DNA from: Alphaproteobacteria bacterium UBA3307
Lineage (GTDB): Bacteria; Pseudomonadota; Alphaproteobacteria; RF32; CAG-239
Direction of reading: 5' to 3'
Assembly: GCA_002361365.1 (NCBI GenBank)
Contig: DEST01000005.1
Coordinates: 1 to 10,398 of the forward strand
Length of the DNA: 10,398 nucleotides
The translations under genes were made by a program, and so were the position numbers. Positions 1-6,249 of the stretch are shown here, in pieces; the stretch's first letter is position 1, and every line of letters starts with the position of its first letter. A model generated the notes under the pieces. That model was not told the origin of the DNA and did no database searches. It worked only from the letters and a program-made list of their open reading frames with translations.

Positions 1-266
1 AATATGAAGTATGGAAAGACAGCACGCTGATTTCTAATATAAAGATAGTTGAAATCAGCCGTGATGCAGCGATTATTGTTAATCGTGAAAATTGGCAAGT
101 TGGAGAGGAGAGGGAGTTGAACCTGATGTTTGCCGATGTTCGCGCCAATATTCGTTGCATGGTTACAGATACTGACGGACATTATGCAACAGTCAAATTT
201 TTAGATATGCCTGCAAGTGTTTATAATCGGCTTGTTTACGGATATTTAAAACTGGCAATAAAATAA
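1..266 (+). CDS. PilZ-like domain protein, C-terminal part (5' end outside window)
   Basis: The frame is open from base 3 to a TAA at 264-266 and gives 87 residues with no start codon needed, so the gene enters from the left edge. The visible part reads like the beta-barrel half of a PilZ domain. A strand (IKIVEISRDAAIIV) is followed by a 'GEERELNLMF' turn-strand, a Cys-containing strand (ANIRCMVTD), a strand ending in VKFLDM, and a closing helix (YNRLVYGYLKL). PilZ domains usually bind cyclic di-GMP through an upstream RxxxR and a D/NxSxxG motif. Here the second motif reads E-I-S-R-D-A, so the acidic/Asn position and the Gly are not conserved. The RxxxR region is outside the window. It may be a non-binding PilZ-fold protein, or a different small beta-barrel. 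The family call is tentative. Confidence 0.45.
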   Translation, partial: YEVWKDSTLISNIKIVEISRDAAIIVNRENWQVGEERELNLMFADVRANIRCMVTDTDGHYATVKFLDMPASVYNRLVYGYLKLAIK

Positions 267-569
267 TGGGGAAAACATTGATGGTTGAAAAGTCATTAAA
301 ATGCTTTTGAGATGAATTTTAAGCAACTTTTTAAAAGTACATATTAAGGTTTGTATAAGATATTAGGGCGATGTAAATATCAAAATCTTGCCGCCTGATG
401 TACTGCGGTAAATATCTCTTAAGTTCTTGCTGAAAAAAGATCATCAGGGATTGTTTAAAAAATAAAGAATTTAATTTACAAAATTAAGTGCTTATTTGGC
501 AGTTGAACTTTATTAAAGTCCTTGCTGAAAATAAATTTAAGGGGAGTATCTTGTATAAGCATAAGAAAA
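267..569. other. Non-coding stretch with an imperfect 16-base direct repeat
   Basis: No convincing gene lies between the PilZ-like stop and the hairpin at 570. The open frame that begins at 488 on the plus strand runs antisense through the lipoprotein gene and gives a low-complexity Arg/Cys/Ser-rich translation, so I do not accept it. The stretch contains the direct repeat AAGTTCTTGCTGAAAA (421-436) and AAGTCCTTGCTGAAAA (516-531), 15 of 16 identical and 95 bases apart. A small inverted repeat (CCGC/GCGG near 391-408) is also present but has no T-run. Confidence 0.4.
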
Positions 570-602
570 GAGGAGGGCTTTCGAACCTCCTCAAATCTTT
601 TT
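570..602. terminator. Bidirectional rho-independent terminator
   Basis: GAGGAGG (570-576) pairs perfectly with CCTCCTC (586-592) around a 9-base loop. On the plus strand the stem is followed a few bases later by a T-run (597-602). On the minus strand the reverse complement is followed directly by TTTTCTT (from 563-569). It therefore suits both neighbours: it would end the minus-strand lipoprotein transcript, whose stop is about 37 bases away, and also transcripts arriving from the PilZ-like gene. Confidence 0.75.
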
Positions 603-628
603 TCAGAAAATTATCTGCTATTTATTAC

Positions 629-1018
629 TTACATCGGACGAGGTGCATTCATCAGCATCGTCTGACCGCAGTTCGGGCCAGAGCAAACTTCTGCTCTGTT
701 GTATGGGCGTGTTTCATACGATGTACTTTGGAATGTTCTCGGCTCATATACGGTACGATAGGTTGTATTTTGATATACAACTTTTACCGGTGTTCTAACC
801 GTATATTCTTGTTGGCAACAACCGCAAGACGGTGTCGGAGCCGGAGCTCTGCATCCACAATTAGATGCAACCGGCATCGGAGAAGGACGCGGTGCTTGAG
901 CACAGCTACCTGTTTGTCCCGCATATTGATAATTGCGGCCTTCACTTGCTTCGTCAGTGGCGCATGCTGCTAAACCGGCAGCTAACACCAACACAGATAA
1001 ATAAAATAAGTTTTTCAT
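629..1018 (-). CDS. Small cysteine-rich lipoprotein of unknown function
   Basis: This 129-residue protein starts with a Lys, a hydrophobic segment and a lipobox LAAC with Cys19, followed by Ala-Thr-Asp. It should be lipidated and anchored to the periplasmic side of a membrane. The mature part has eight more cysteines (39, 54, 56, 65, 67, 68, 112, 117), including an N-C-G-C ... S-C-G-C-C cluster flanked by Pro/Ala-rich linkers. A segment at about 71-108 alternates Tyr, Thr and Arg (VVYQNTTYRTVYEPRTF), suggesting beta strands. The start is fixed by a strong ribosome site (GGAGGT, 4 bases before the ATG). The gene appears monocistronic, with its own promoter candidate upstream and a terminator downstream. 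I do not recognise the family. The cysteines could form disulfides or bind a metal; neither is shown. Confidence 0.8.
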   Translation of the reverse strand: MKNLFYLSVLVLAAGLAACATDEASEGRNYQYAGQTGSCAQAPRPSPMPVASNCGCRAPAPTPSCGCCQQEYTVRTPVKVVYQNTTYRTVYEPRTFQSTSYETRPYNRAEVCSGPNCGQTMLMNAPRPM

Positions 1019-1072
1019 AAGTACCTCCAGTTAATTTCCTGAAATTTTTGAATATTCATAACTCTGATTTTA

Positions 1073-1101
1073 TTATTAACAGATTTTTAACTAAATGTTA
1101 A
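1073..1101 (-). promoter_or_regulatory. Candidate sigma-70-type promoter for the Cys-rich lipoprotein gene
   Basis: On the minus strand, TTAACA (1096-1101) is separated by 17 bases from TAATAA (1073-1078), about 55 bases upstream of the lipoprotein start. The surroundings are very AT-rich, so chance matches are likely. The correct spacing and position are the only support. Confidence 0.35.
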
Positions 1102-1320
1102 GTCTTTTTTTACTTTTTCTTAAAAAATATACAAAAAATAAGCAATTTCAACTGATTTTGTGCATAATTTTAGAAAATATAAAAATTCTGTAAAATTTAA
1201 ATAAAAAAGTTAAAGTTATATAACATATTGAATTTGCAATATTTTGCTAAAATACCCGATTCGCAAAAATTAATAAAAAACTATGATTTATAAAAACTCG
1301 TCAAGCATAAAATTGTAATG
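1102..1320. other. AT-rich intergenic gap with no gene seen
   Basis: Together with the promoter region below 1102, the two minus-strand lipoprotein genes are separated by about 300 very AT-rich bases. I see no reading frame with a ribosome site. The only structure is a weak inverted repeat, TTTTGC/GCAAAA near 1242-1269, without a clear following T-run. It might be a poor terminator for the MORN-repeat gene that ends at 1321. Confidence 0.4.
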
Positions 1321-1878
1321 TTAATCTTTTTTATTGATTCCATATTGTTCAACTTTATCTGTTTCTGACCTTTCATCAGTGCCGAGTTCTTGCAATTCTT
1401 CCGGTGTAAATTCTATCTTTTCGTTGTTTATTATCATGTAGCCGGCAGTGGCCTTGCCCTGATTAAAGGTGATTTCCATCGTTAATTCGCCTTTTTTATT
1501 AAAAGTTTGCTGAATGCCGTGCAGTACGCCATTGGCATAATTTTGTTCGTTGTGCACTTTGCCGTTATGATAATATTGATATATGGTGCCGACCGGAGTT
1601 CCGTCACTGAAAGTTCCTTCATATACTAGAGTTCCGTCTTCCTGATAAAACTTTCCTAAGCCGTTGGGTTTTCCATTTTGACTGTACACTTCCATTTTGA
1701 CGTTACCATTGGCAAAATAGGTACGATACAGCCCATTTATAGGAGCTTCATCAATATTATAAACAACTCCGTCTTTTACGGTGGTGTTGTTTTCGTTGTA
1801 TATTTCATTTTTTTCTGATTCTTTGCAGGCGGTAATAAATGTTAGTCCGAGCAACAAAATCAAATAGGCGAATCGCAT
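1321..1878 (-). CDS. MORN-repeat (YwqK-like) lipoprotein
   Basis: From the chosen ATG the protein has 185 residues. It has a hydrophobic signal and a lipobox ITAC with Cys18, followed by Lys-Glu-Ser, so it is a predicted lipoprotein. The body (about 45-150) is a tandem series of MORN_2-type units of the form 'G-x-x-x-x-Y/F-x-x-G-x-x-x-x-E'. Examples are GLYRTYFANGNVKMEV, GLGKFYQEDGTLVYEG and GTIYQYYHNGKVHNEQ, then HGIQQTFNKKGELTMEI. The tail is Glu-rich and hydrophilic. An in-frame ATG at 1899 exists. I prefer 1878 because GAGGAG sits about 6 bases before it and the signal peptide then begins properly with Met-Arg. Such repeats form beta-hairpin stacks used in protein or membrane contacts; YwqK-type proteins are often labelled antitoxins, but no toxin is adjacent here. 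The exact role is unknown. Confidence 0.8.
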   Translation of the reverse strand: MRFAYLILLLGLTFITACKESEKNEIYNENNTTVKDGVVYNIDEAPINGLYRTYFANGNVKMEVYSQNGKPNGLGKFYQEDGTLVYEGTFSDGTPVGTIYQYYHNGKVHNEQNYANGVLHGIQQTFNKKGELTMEITFNQGKATAGYMIINNEKIEFTPEELQELGTDERSETDKVEQYGINKKD

Positions 1879-1903
1879 TTTTATCTCCTCAAAATACAAT
1901 CAT

Positions 1904-1932
1904 AAAGTAACTGGTTTTGCCTAAGTTGTCAA
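1904..1932 (-). promoter_or_regulatory. Candidate promoter for the MORN-repeat lipoprotein gene
   Basis: On the minus strand a perfect TTGACA (1927-1932) is followed after 17 bases by TACTTT (1904-1909), a weak -10. This would give a short leader of about 20 bases that carries the GAGGAG ribosome site. Confidence 0.45.
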
Positions 1933-1952
1933 ACAGGAATAAAAAAAGACAC

Positions 1953-1981
1953 ACAATTATGTAAAAAATCTTTATAATTGT
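1953..1981. promoter_or_regulatory. Inverted repeat between divergent promoters, possible operator
   Basis: ACAATTAT (1953-1960) and ATAATTGT (1974-1981) are perfect inverted copies 13 bases apart. They lie between the -35 of the MORN-repeat gene (1927-1932, minus) and that of HU (2014-2019, plus). No T-run follows, so termination is unlikely. A dimeric regulator could bind here, but AT-rich DNA makes such repeats easy to find by chance. Confidence 0.35.
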
Positions 1982-2013
1982 ACTTAAATCAGGGCGTATG
2001 CTTGTTTTTTTAT

Positions 2014-2043
2014 TTGACAATCATATTTAAATATGGCTACTAT
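2014..2043 (+). promoter_or_regulatory. Candidate promoter for the HU gene
   Basis: A perfect TTGACA (2014-2019) is followed after 18 bases by TACTAT (2038-2043). Transcription would begin near 2050, giving a leader of about 50 bases. The leader would start at the hairpin at 2050-2066. Confidence 0.55.
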
Positions 2044-2049
2044 CAGTGC

Positions 2050-2066
2050 CGAGAAATATTTTCTCG
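2050..2066 (+). promoter_or_regulatory. Perfect 7-bp palindromic hairpin in the HU leader
   Basis: CGAGAAA (2050-2056) and TTTCTCG (2060-2066) are perfect inverted copies around a 3-base TAT centre. The element starts about where transcription from the predicted HU promoter would begin. It could be a 5' stabilising hairpin in the mRNA or a protein-binding palindrome overlapping the start site. The sequence does not decide between these. Confidence 0.45.
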
Positions 2067-2098
2067 ATATACAAATTTAATTATAAAGGAATAGAAAA

Positions 2099-2383
2099 AT
2101 GAATAAAAGTGAATTGATTAAAAATATCTCGGACCAATCCGGTTTGACACAAATCGATTGTGCTAAGGCTTTAGACGCTTTCATCAATACAATCAGCACT
2201 TCTTTGAAAGCCGGAAATGAAGTTCGTTTGGTTGGTTTCGGCACATTCGGAACTTCCAACAGAGCAGCAACAACGGCTATCAATCCGCGTACACGTCAGC
2301 CGATTAAAATTCCGGCACGCAAAGTTGCTAAATTTAAAGCCGGTAAAACATTACAAGATGTTGTGAACAGCTCTAAAAAATAA
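2099..2383 (+). CDS. HU-family histone-like DNA-binding protein
   Basis: The 94-residue length and the whole sequence fit the HU/IHF family: nucleoid proteins that bind and bend DNA as dimers with little sequence preference. The N-terminal helices (MNKSELIKNISDQSGLTQID onward, about 1-40) form the dimer body. A 'VRLVGFGTFG' strand follows (about 43-52). The flexible DNA-binding arm is seen around residues 57-75 (NPRTRQPIKIPARKVAKF), with the conserved Pro in 'QPIKIPA'. The C-terminal helix starts at about FKAGKTLQDVV. AAGGA about 8 bases before the ATG supports the start. It is transcribed alone, with a good promoter upstream and a strong terminator downstream. HU is more likely than IHF, because the arm and the plain GFGTF strand match HU; I leave the subunit symbol blank. 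Confidence 0.93.
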   Translation: MNKSELIKNISDQSGLTQIDCAKALDAFINTISTSLKAGNEVRLVGFGTFGTSNRAATTAINPRTRQPIKIPARKVAKFKAGKTLQDVVNSSKK

Positions 2384-2440
2384 TCTATCATTCACGAACC
2401 ATTGAGAGTTGGCATAAAATGTCAATATCCTCAAAATAAA

Positions 2441-2472
2441 GGGCATCAGGGAGTATTGATGCTCTTTTTTTT
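2441..2472 (+). terminator. Rho-independent terminator after HU
   Basis: GGGCATCA (2441-2448) pairs with TGATGCTC (2457-2464), with one G-U pair and an 8-base loop. It is followed immediately by eight T residues (2465-2472). It lies about 57 bases after the HU stop, a textbook intrinsic terminator. Confidence 0.9.
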
Positions 2473-2525
2473 GCGCTAAATTAATAAGTAGCCTTAAAAT
2501 ATACGCACAAATCAAGATAAAAGTG

Positions 2526-2554
2526 TTGCGAAACAAAATGTTTTTTGTTATCAT
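2526..2554 (+). promoter_or_regulatory. Candidate promoter for the PopZ-like gene (and possibly valS)
   Basis: TTGCGA (2526-2531) and TATCAT (2549-2554) are separated by 17 bases; the -10 matches TATAAT at five of six positions. The predicted start near 2561 lies just after the HU terminator and just before the PopZ-like gene. Confidence 0.5.
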
Positions 2555-2577
2555 ACGCCTCAGTAATATAAAGATTA

Positions 2578-2898
2578 ATGGGATTTTTGGGGCAAAAACA
2601 GATGAATAACTTAGAAGATGCGTCAATGGATGAAATTTTGCAAACAATCCGTAGCGCACTTATGGAAAAAGAAAGAAAAGCCTATTTTAGTTCATTTTAT
2701 CCGGAAAAAAGACCGGAAGATGAGGTTTTTGTACTTTCTAAGGCAATGTTGGCAAAACGAGAGGATATTCCGTATAAAATGGGGGTATGGAATTTTGATG
2801 ATGTTGCTAAAAAAATGATGAAAAAATACAGAAATTATTTCAGTACCCGACGCTCAATGGTCGGTCGAGTGCGCGTAAAGGAAGAAAATAAAGCCTGA
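2578..2898 (+). CDS. Short PopZ-like (DUF2497) polar organising protein
   Basis: Two cues support the PopZ/DUF2497 family. First, an N-terminal helix SMDEILQTIRSAL (residues 16-28) matches the family pattern 'S-M-(D/E)-E-I-L-x-x-I-R'. Second, the gene sits directly upstream of valS, the arrangement known in alphaproteobacteria. A segment DEVFVLSKAM (48-57) resembles the family's 'DVLxLT' motif. In Caulobacter, PopZ self-assembles at cell poles and tethers the chromosome and cell-cycle regulators. This protein is only 106 residues, against roughly 180 in Caulobacter. It lacks the Pro/Glu/Asp-rich linker and has no recognisable 'LRPMLKEWLDxNLP' oligomerisation tail. It ends instead in a basic stretch (KKMMKKYRNYFSTRRS, 79-94). 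The start is uncertain: ATG 2602 (a GGGG run 9 bases before) would remove eight unconserved residues and may be the true one. The stop lies inside a hairpin loop. Confidence 0.65.
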   Translation: MGFLGQKQMNNLEDASMDEILQTIRSALMEKERKAYFSSFYPEKRPEDEVFVLSKAMLAKREDIPYKMGVWNFDDVAKKMMKKYRNYFSTRRSMVGRVRVKEENKA

Positions 2899-2940
2899 AA
2901 AGGTTTCTTCCTCCCTTTTGTTTATGACCTTTTACGCGCA
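2870..2940 (+). promoter_or_regulatory. Nested inverted repeats spanning the PopZ-like stop and the valS leader
   Basis: An outer stem pairs TGCGCGTAAA (2870-2879) with TTTACGCGCA (2931-2940), 10 bp perfect. An inner stem pairs GGAAGAAA (2880-2887) with TTTCTTCC (2904-2911), also perfect. The PopZ-like stop codon (2896-2898) is in the inner loop. The inner hairpin is followed by CCCTTTTGTTT, which could give partial termination. The outer stem ends 25 bases before the valS start. It could be an attenuating terminator or a leader structure controlling valS; no T-box features are seen. Confidence 0.5.
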
Positions 2941-2965
2941 ACAATTTTAATTTATGGAAAGAAAA

Positions 2966-5602
2966 ATGTTAGAGAAAAACTATAATCCGAAGGAATTCGA
3001 AGAAAAAATTTATGAAAAATGGGAAAAATCGGGCGCTTTTCAACCTGATATGCGTTCAGACAAAGAGGCGTTTTCCATTGTGATTCCGCCACCGAACGTT
3101 ACCGGTGTTCTGCATATGGGACACGCTTTGGATAATACGTTGCAGGATATTTTAATTCGCTACAATCGTATGCTCGGCAAAAAAGTTTTATGGCAGCCGG
3201 GAACAGACCATGCCGGTATCGCTACACAAATGGTGGTTGAACGCAACTTGGCTAAAGAAGGCTTGACACGTCATGACTTGGGACGTGAAAAATTTATCGA
3301 AACTGTTTGGGAATGGAAGAAAAAATCCGGTGGCACCATTTGTAAACAATTGCGCCGTTTGGGTGCTTCCTGTGATTGGAGCCGTGAGCGTTTCACTATG
3401 GACGAAGGACTTTCCCGCGCCGTTCGCAAAATCTTTGTGTCGCTGTATAAAGACGGCCTGATTTATAAGGCTAAAAAGTTGGTGAACTGGGATCCGGCGC
3501 TGGAAACCGCGGTCTCTGATTTGGAAGTGGTGCAAAAAGAAACGGTGGGCAAAATGTATTATTACAAATACCCGCTTGAAGATAATCCGAACGAGTTTAT
3601 CCATATTGCCACCACACGTCCGGAAACTATGTTCGGCGATACGGCAGTTGCCGTATCCAAAGATAATCCGAAGTTGAAGCATCTTATCGGTAAAAACTGC
3701 ATTTTGCCGATAGCTAATCGCGTTATTCCGATTATTGCCGACGACCATGCCGATCCGGAAAAGGGTACCGGTGCGGTAAAAATCACACCGGCGCATGACT
3801 TTAACGACTTTGAGGTCGGAAAACGTCATAATTTGCCGATGATTAACATCTTAAATCCGAATGCCACGTTGAATGAAAACACACCTTTTGCCGGTATGAG
3901 TACACAAGAAGCGCGTATTAAAACCATTGAAGAACTCGAAAAACTCGGGCTGATGGAAAAAATTGAAGAGCACCCGATGGTGATTCCTTACGGTGACAGA
4001 AGCGGCGTGGTAATTGAGCCGTATATGACCGACCAGTGGTTTGTTGATGCGCCGAAATTGGCAGTGGAAGCTCGCCGCGCGGTTAATGACGGCGAAATGG
4101 AATTTGTTCCGGCTACTTATAAAAAGACCTATTTTGAATGGATGAACAACATTCAGCCATGGTGCATCTCACGCCAATTGTGGTGGGGACATCAGATGCC
4201 GATTTGGTATGGTCCGGACAATGAAATCTTTTGCGAAGAAAATGAAGAAGACGCACAAGCGGCTGCCGATAAACATTACGGCAAGCACGTTGAATTGCGT
4301 CGTGAAACCGATGTGTTGGATACTTGGTTTTCTTCAGGATTATGGGCATTTTCTACTCTAGGCTGGCCGGAAAATACCGAATATCTGAAAACATTTTACC
4401 CGACTTCGGTTTTGGTAACCGGTTTTGATATCATCTTTTTCTGGGTCGCCCGAATGATGATGATGAGTATGTATATGATGAAACGCGTTCCGTTCAAAAA
4501 ATGCTATATTCACGGTTTAGTGCGTGATGAACAAGGGCGCAAGATGAGTAAATCTAAGGGCAATACGGTTGACCCGATGGAAACTATTGAAAAATACGGT
4601 GCCGATGCTTTACGTTTCTTTATGGCTTCATCAGAAACGCAAGGACGCGATATTAACCTTTCGGATTCTCGTATTCAAGGTTATCGTAACTTTGCCACCA
4701 AACTATGGAATGCCGCGCGTTTCTGCGAAATGAATCAGTGCTATTCGGTTAAGGATTTTGACATTGATAATGCCAAGCTTGCCATCAATAAATGGATTAT
4801 AGCCAAGGCCAAAGAGACAACCAAAGATGTCACCGAAAATTTGAATAATTATCGTTTCTCAGATGCGGCAAACGCGGTTTATCAATTTGTTTGGGGTACT
4901 TTCTGCGATTGGTATATCGAACTGACAAAGCCTATTTTCTATGGTGAAAATGCCGATGAAATTAACGAAACACGTGCGGTAGCCGCGTGGACTTTGGATA
5001 GAATTTTGGTAATTCTGCATCCGTTTATGCCGTTTGTTACAACCGAATTGTGGAATAATCTGACCACGCGTGATATTGAACTGATTAAAGCTGAATGGCC
5101 GCAACACGAAACAATCACAGATGCAGACAAGTACGAAATCGATTGGTCGGTTGACTTTATTTCCGCAGTGCGTTCTTTGCGTTCGGCGATGAACTTGCCT
5201 GCCGGCTCCAAGCTGACGGCTTATGTTAAAGCATCCGATAAAGATTTAGCCACTTTGGCAGCTCAGAATACGCTGATTTGCAATTTGGCACGTTTGGAGA
5301 AGGTAGCTGCGCTCGGTGATATGGAAATCAGTAAAGATATGGTGCAAACTGTTTGCCGCGATGCAACGATTTTGATTCCGTTGAAAGGTGTGGTTGATTT
5401 TGCGGCAGAACGTGAACGCCTGAATAAAGAACTCGACGCTTTGAACAAAAATTTGGACGGTTACGCGCGCAAGCTGGGCAATCAGGAGTTTGTGGCAAAG
5501 GCACCGGCTAAAGTGGTGGCGGAAGAAAAACGCCGCCAAGCCGAGGCTATGGAAAATAAGGCTAAAGTTGAAGAGGCTTTGGCGCGTATTGCTAATTTTT
5601 AA
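2966..5602 (+). CDS. valS: Valine--tRNA ligase
   Basis: This class Ia aminoacyl-tRNA synthetase charges tRNA-Val with valine in the cytoplasm, using ATP. Numbered from the ATG at 2966 (878 residues), the HIGH motif appears as HMGH at 50-53 within 'PPNVTGVLHMGH'. The catalytic-core segment with 'WQPGTDHAGIATQ' follows. The CP1 editing domain carries TTRPETMFGDTAVAV from about 216; this domain hydrolyses mischarged Thr-tRNA. KMSKS is intact at 526-530 (GRKMSKSKGN). The anticodon-binding helical domain follows, and the end is the ValS-specific coiled coil (about 812-878, rich in Glu/Lys/Ala, 'ERERLNKELDALNKNL'). An ATG at 2954 is also in frame. I prefer 2966 because GGAAAG sits about 5 bases before it and 'MLEKNYNPKEFEEKIYEKWE' is the usual family beginning. 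All key motifs and the full length are present. The OmpA-domain lipoprotein follows 11 bases later and is probably co-transcribed. Confidence 0.96.
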   Translation: MLEKNYNPKEFEEKIYEKWEKSGAFQPDMRSDKEAFSIVIPPPNVTGVLHMGHALDNTLQDILIRYNRMLGKKVLWQPGTDHAGIATQMVVERNLAKEGLTRHDLGREKFIETVWEWKKKSGGTICKQLRRLGASCDWSRERFTMDEGLSRAVRKIFVSLYKDGLIYKAKKLVNWDPALETAVSDLEVVQKETVGKMYYYKYPLEDNPNEFIHIATTRPETMFGDTAVAVSKDNPKLKHLIGKNCILPIANRVIPIIADDHADPEKGTGAVKITPAHDFNDFEVGKRHNLPMINILNPNATLNENTPFAGMSTQEARIKTIEELEKLGLMEKIEEHPMVIPYGDRSGVVIEPYMTDQWFVDAPKLAVEARRAVNDGEMEFVPATYKKTYFEWMNNIQPWCISRQLWWGHQMPIWYGPDNEIFCEENEEDAQAAADKHYGKHVELRRETDVLDTWFSSGLWAFSTLGWPENTEYLKTFYPTSVLVTGFDIIFFWVARMMMMSMYMMKRVPFKKCYIHGLVRDEQGRKMSKSKGNTVDPMETIEKYGADALRFFMASSETQGRDINLSDSRIQGYRNFATKLWNAARFCEMNQCYSVKDFDIDNAKLAINKWIIAKAKETTKDVTENLNNYRFSDAANAVYQFVWGTFCDWYIELTKPIFYGENADEINETRAVAAWTLDRILVILHPFMPFVTTELWNNLTTRDIELIKAEWPQHETITDADKYEIDWSVDFISAVRSLRSAMNLPAGSKLTAYVKASDKDLATLAAQNTLICNLARLEKVAALGDMEISKDMVQTVCRDATILIPLKGVVDFAAERERLNKELDALNKNLDGYARKLGNQEFVAKAPAKVVAEEKRRQAEAMENKAKVEEALARIANF

Positions 5603-5613
5603 GGAGAAAACAA

Positions 5614-6249
5614 ATGAAAAAATTGATGTTATGTTTAGTAGCTTTATGTTTATTGAATGGCTGTGCAACCGATGCCTATACCGGCGAAAGTAAAGTAGCT
5701 AAAACCGCGTGGGGTACTGGTATCGGTGCAGCGGTTGGAGCAGGTGTCGGTGCACTTATCGGCGGTGAAAAAGGTGCGCTTATCGGTGCCGGTATCGGCG
5801 GTGCAACCGGTGCAGCAGCCGGAGGATATATGGATGTTCAGGAGAGTAAATTGCGCCAAAAGCTTGCCGGAACCGGTGTGCAGGTGGCTCGCAACGGCGA
5901 TAACATTCGCCTGATTATGCCGAACAGCATTACATTTGATACCAACAATGACGTAATGAAAACTTCGGCCAATGCGGTTCTTGATTCAGTGGCGCAAGTA
6001 GCGAATGAATATGACAAGACTAAACTGCAGATTATCGGTCACACCGATAGTACCGGTAGTGATAAAATAAATAATCCGCTGTCGGAACGTCGGGCGCGTA
6101 CAGTTGCCGGCTATTTGGCTATGCGCGGTGTTGCCGGTGCACGTCTATATGCTACAGGTGTCGGTTCTAAACAGCCGATTGCATCAAATGCTACAGAAGA
6201 AGGCAGAGCGCAAAATAGGCGTGTGGAAATTTATCTTATCCAGAATTAA
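5614..6249 (+). CDS. OmpA-domain lipoprotein with glycine-zipper segment (YiaD-like)
   Basis: The 211-residue protein has a signal and a lipobox LNGC (Cys17), so it is a predicted lipoprotein, most likely of the outer membrane. Residues 33-71 form a Gly/Ala-rich zipper (GTGIGAAVGAGVGALIGG and onward) able to insert in or associate with membrane. Residues about 97-211 are an OmpA C-terminal domain that binds peptidoglycan. The 'GHTDSTG' strand gives Asp145, and 'NNPLSERRARTV' gives Arg160; these are spaced 15 apart like the two diaminopimelate-binding residues of OmpA. The C-terminal 'GRAQNRRVEIYL' is also typical. GGAG 8 bases before the ATG supports the start. With only 11 bases from the valS stop and no promoter seen between them, it probably reads through from valS. 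It differs from Pal by having the glycine zipper and being closer to YiaD. Confidence 0.9.
   Translation: MKKLMLCLVALCLLNGCATDAYTGESKVAKTAWGTGIGAAVGAGVGALIGGEKGALIGAGIGGATGAAAGGYMDVQESKLRQKLAGTGVQVARNGDNIRLIMPNSITFDTNNDVMKTSANAVLDSVAQVANEYDKTKLQIIGHTDSTGSDKINNPLSERRARTVAGYLAMRGVAGARLYATGVGSKQPIASNATEEGRAQNRRVEIYLIQN

Noticed and set aside
488..973. Plus-strand open frame of 161 codons overlapping the Cys-rich lipoprotein gene
   Set aside because: It is antisense to a gene with a lipobox and a strong ribosome site, has no ribosome site of its own, and its translation is low-complexity Arg/Cys/Ser.
1321..1878. YwqK-type antitoxin of a toxin-antitoxin pair
   Set aside because: No toxin gene is adjacent, and the protein is an exported lipoprotein; the label is only a naming habit for MORN_2 repeat proteins.
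2870..2953. T-box riboswitch in front of valS
   Set aside because: No T-box consensus or specifier-type stem is visible, and T-boxes are not typical of proteobacteria; only nested inverted repeats are supported.
3188..3829. Minus-strand open frame of 213 codons inside valS
   Set aside because: It lies wholly antisense to well-conserved valS sequence covering the region after HMGH and the editing domain; no ribosome site or recognisable domain.
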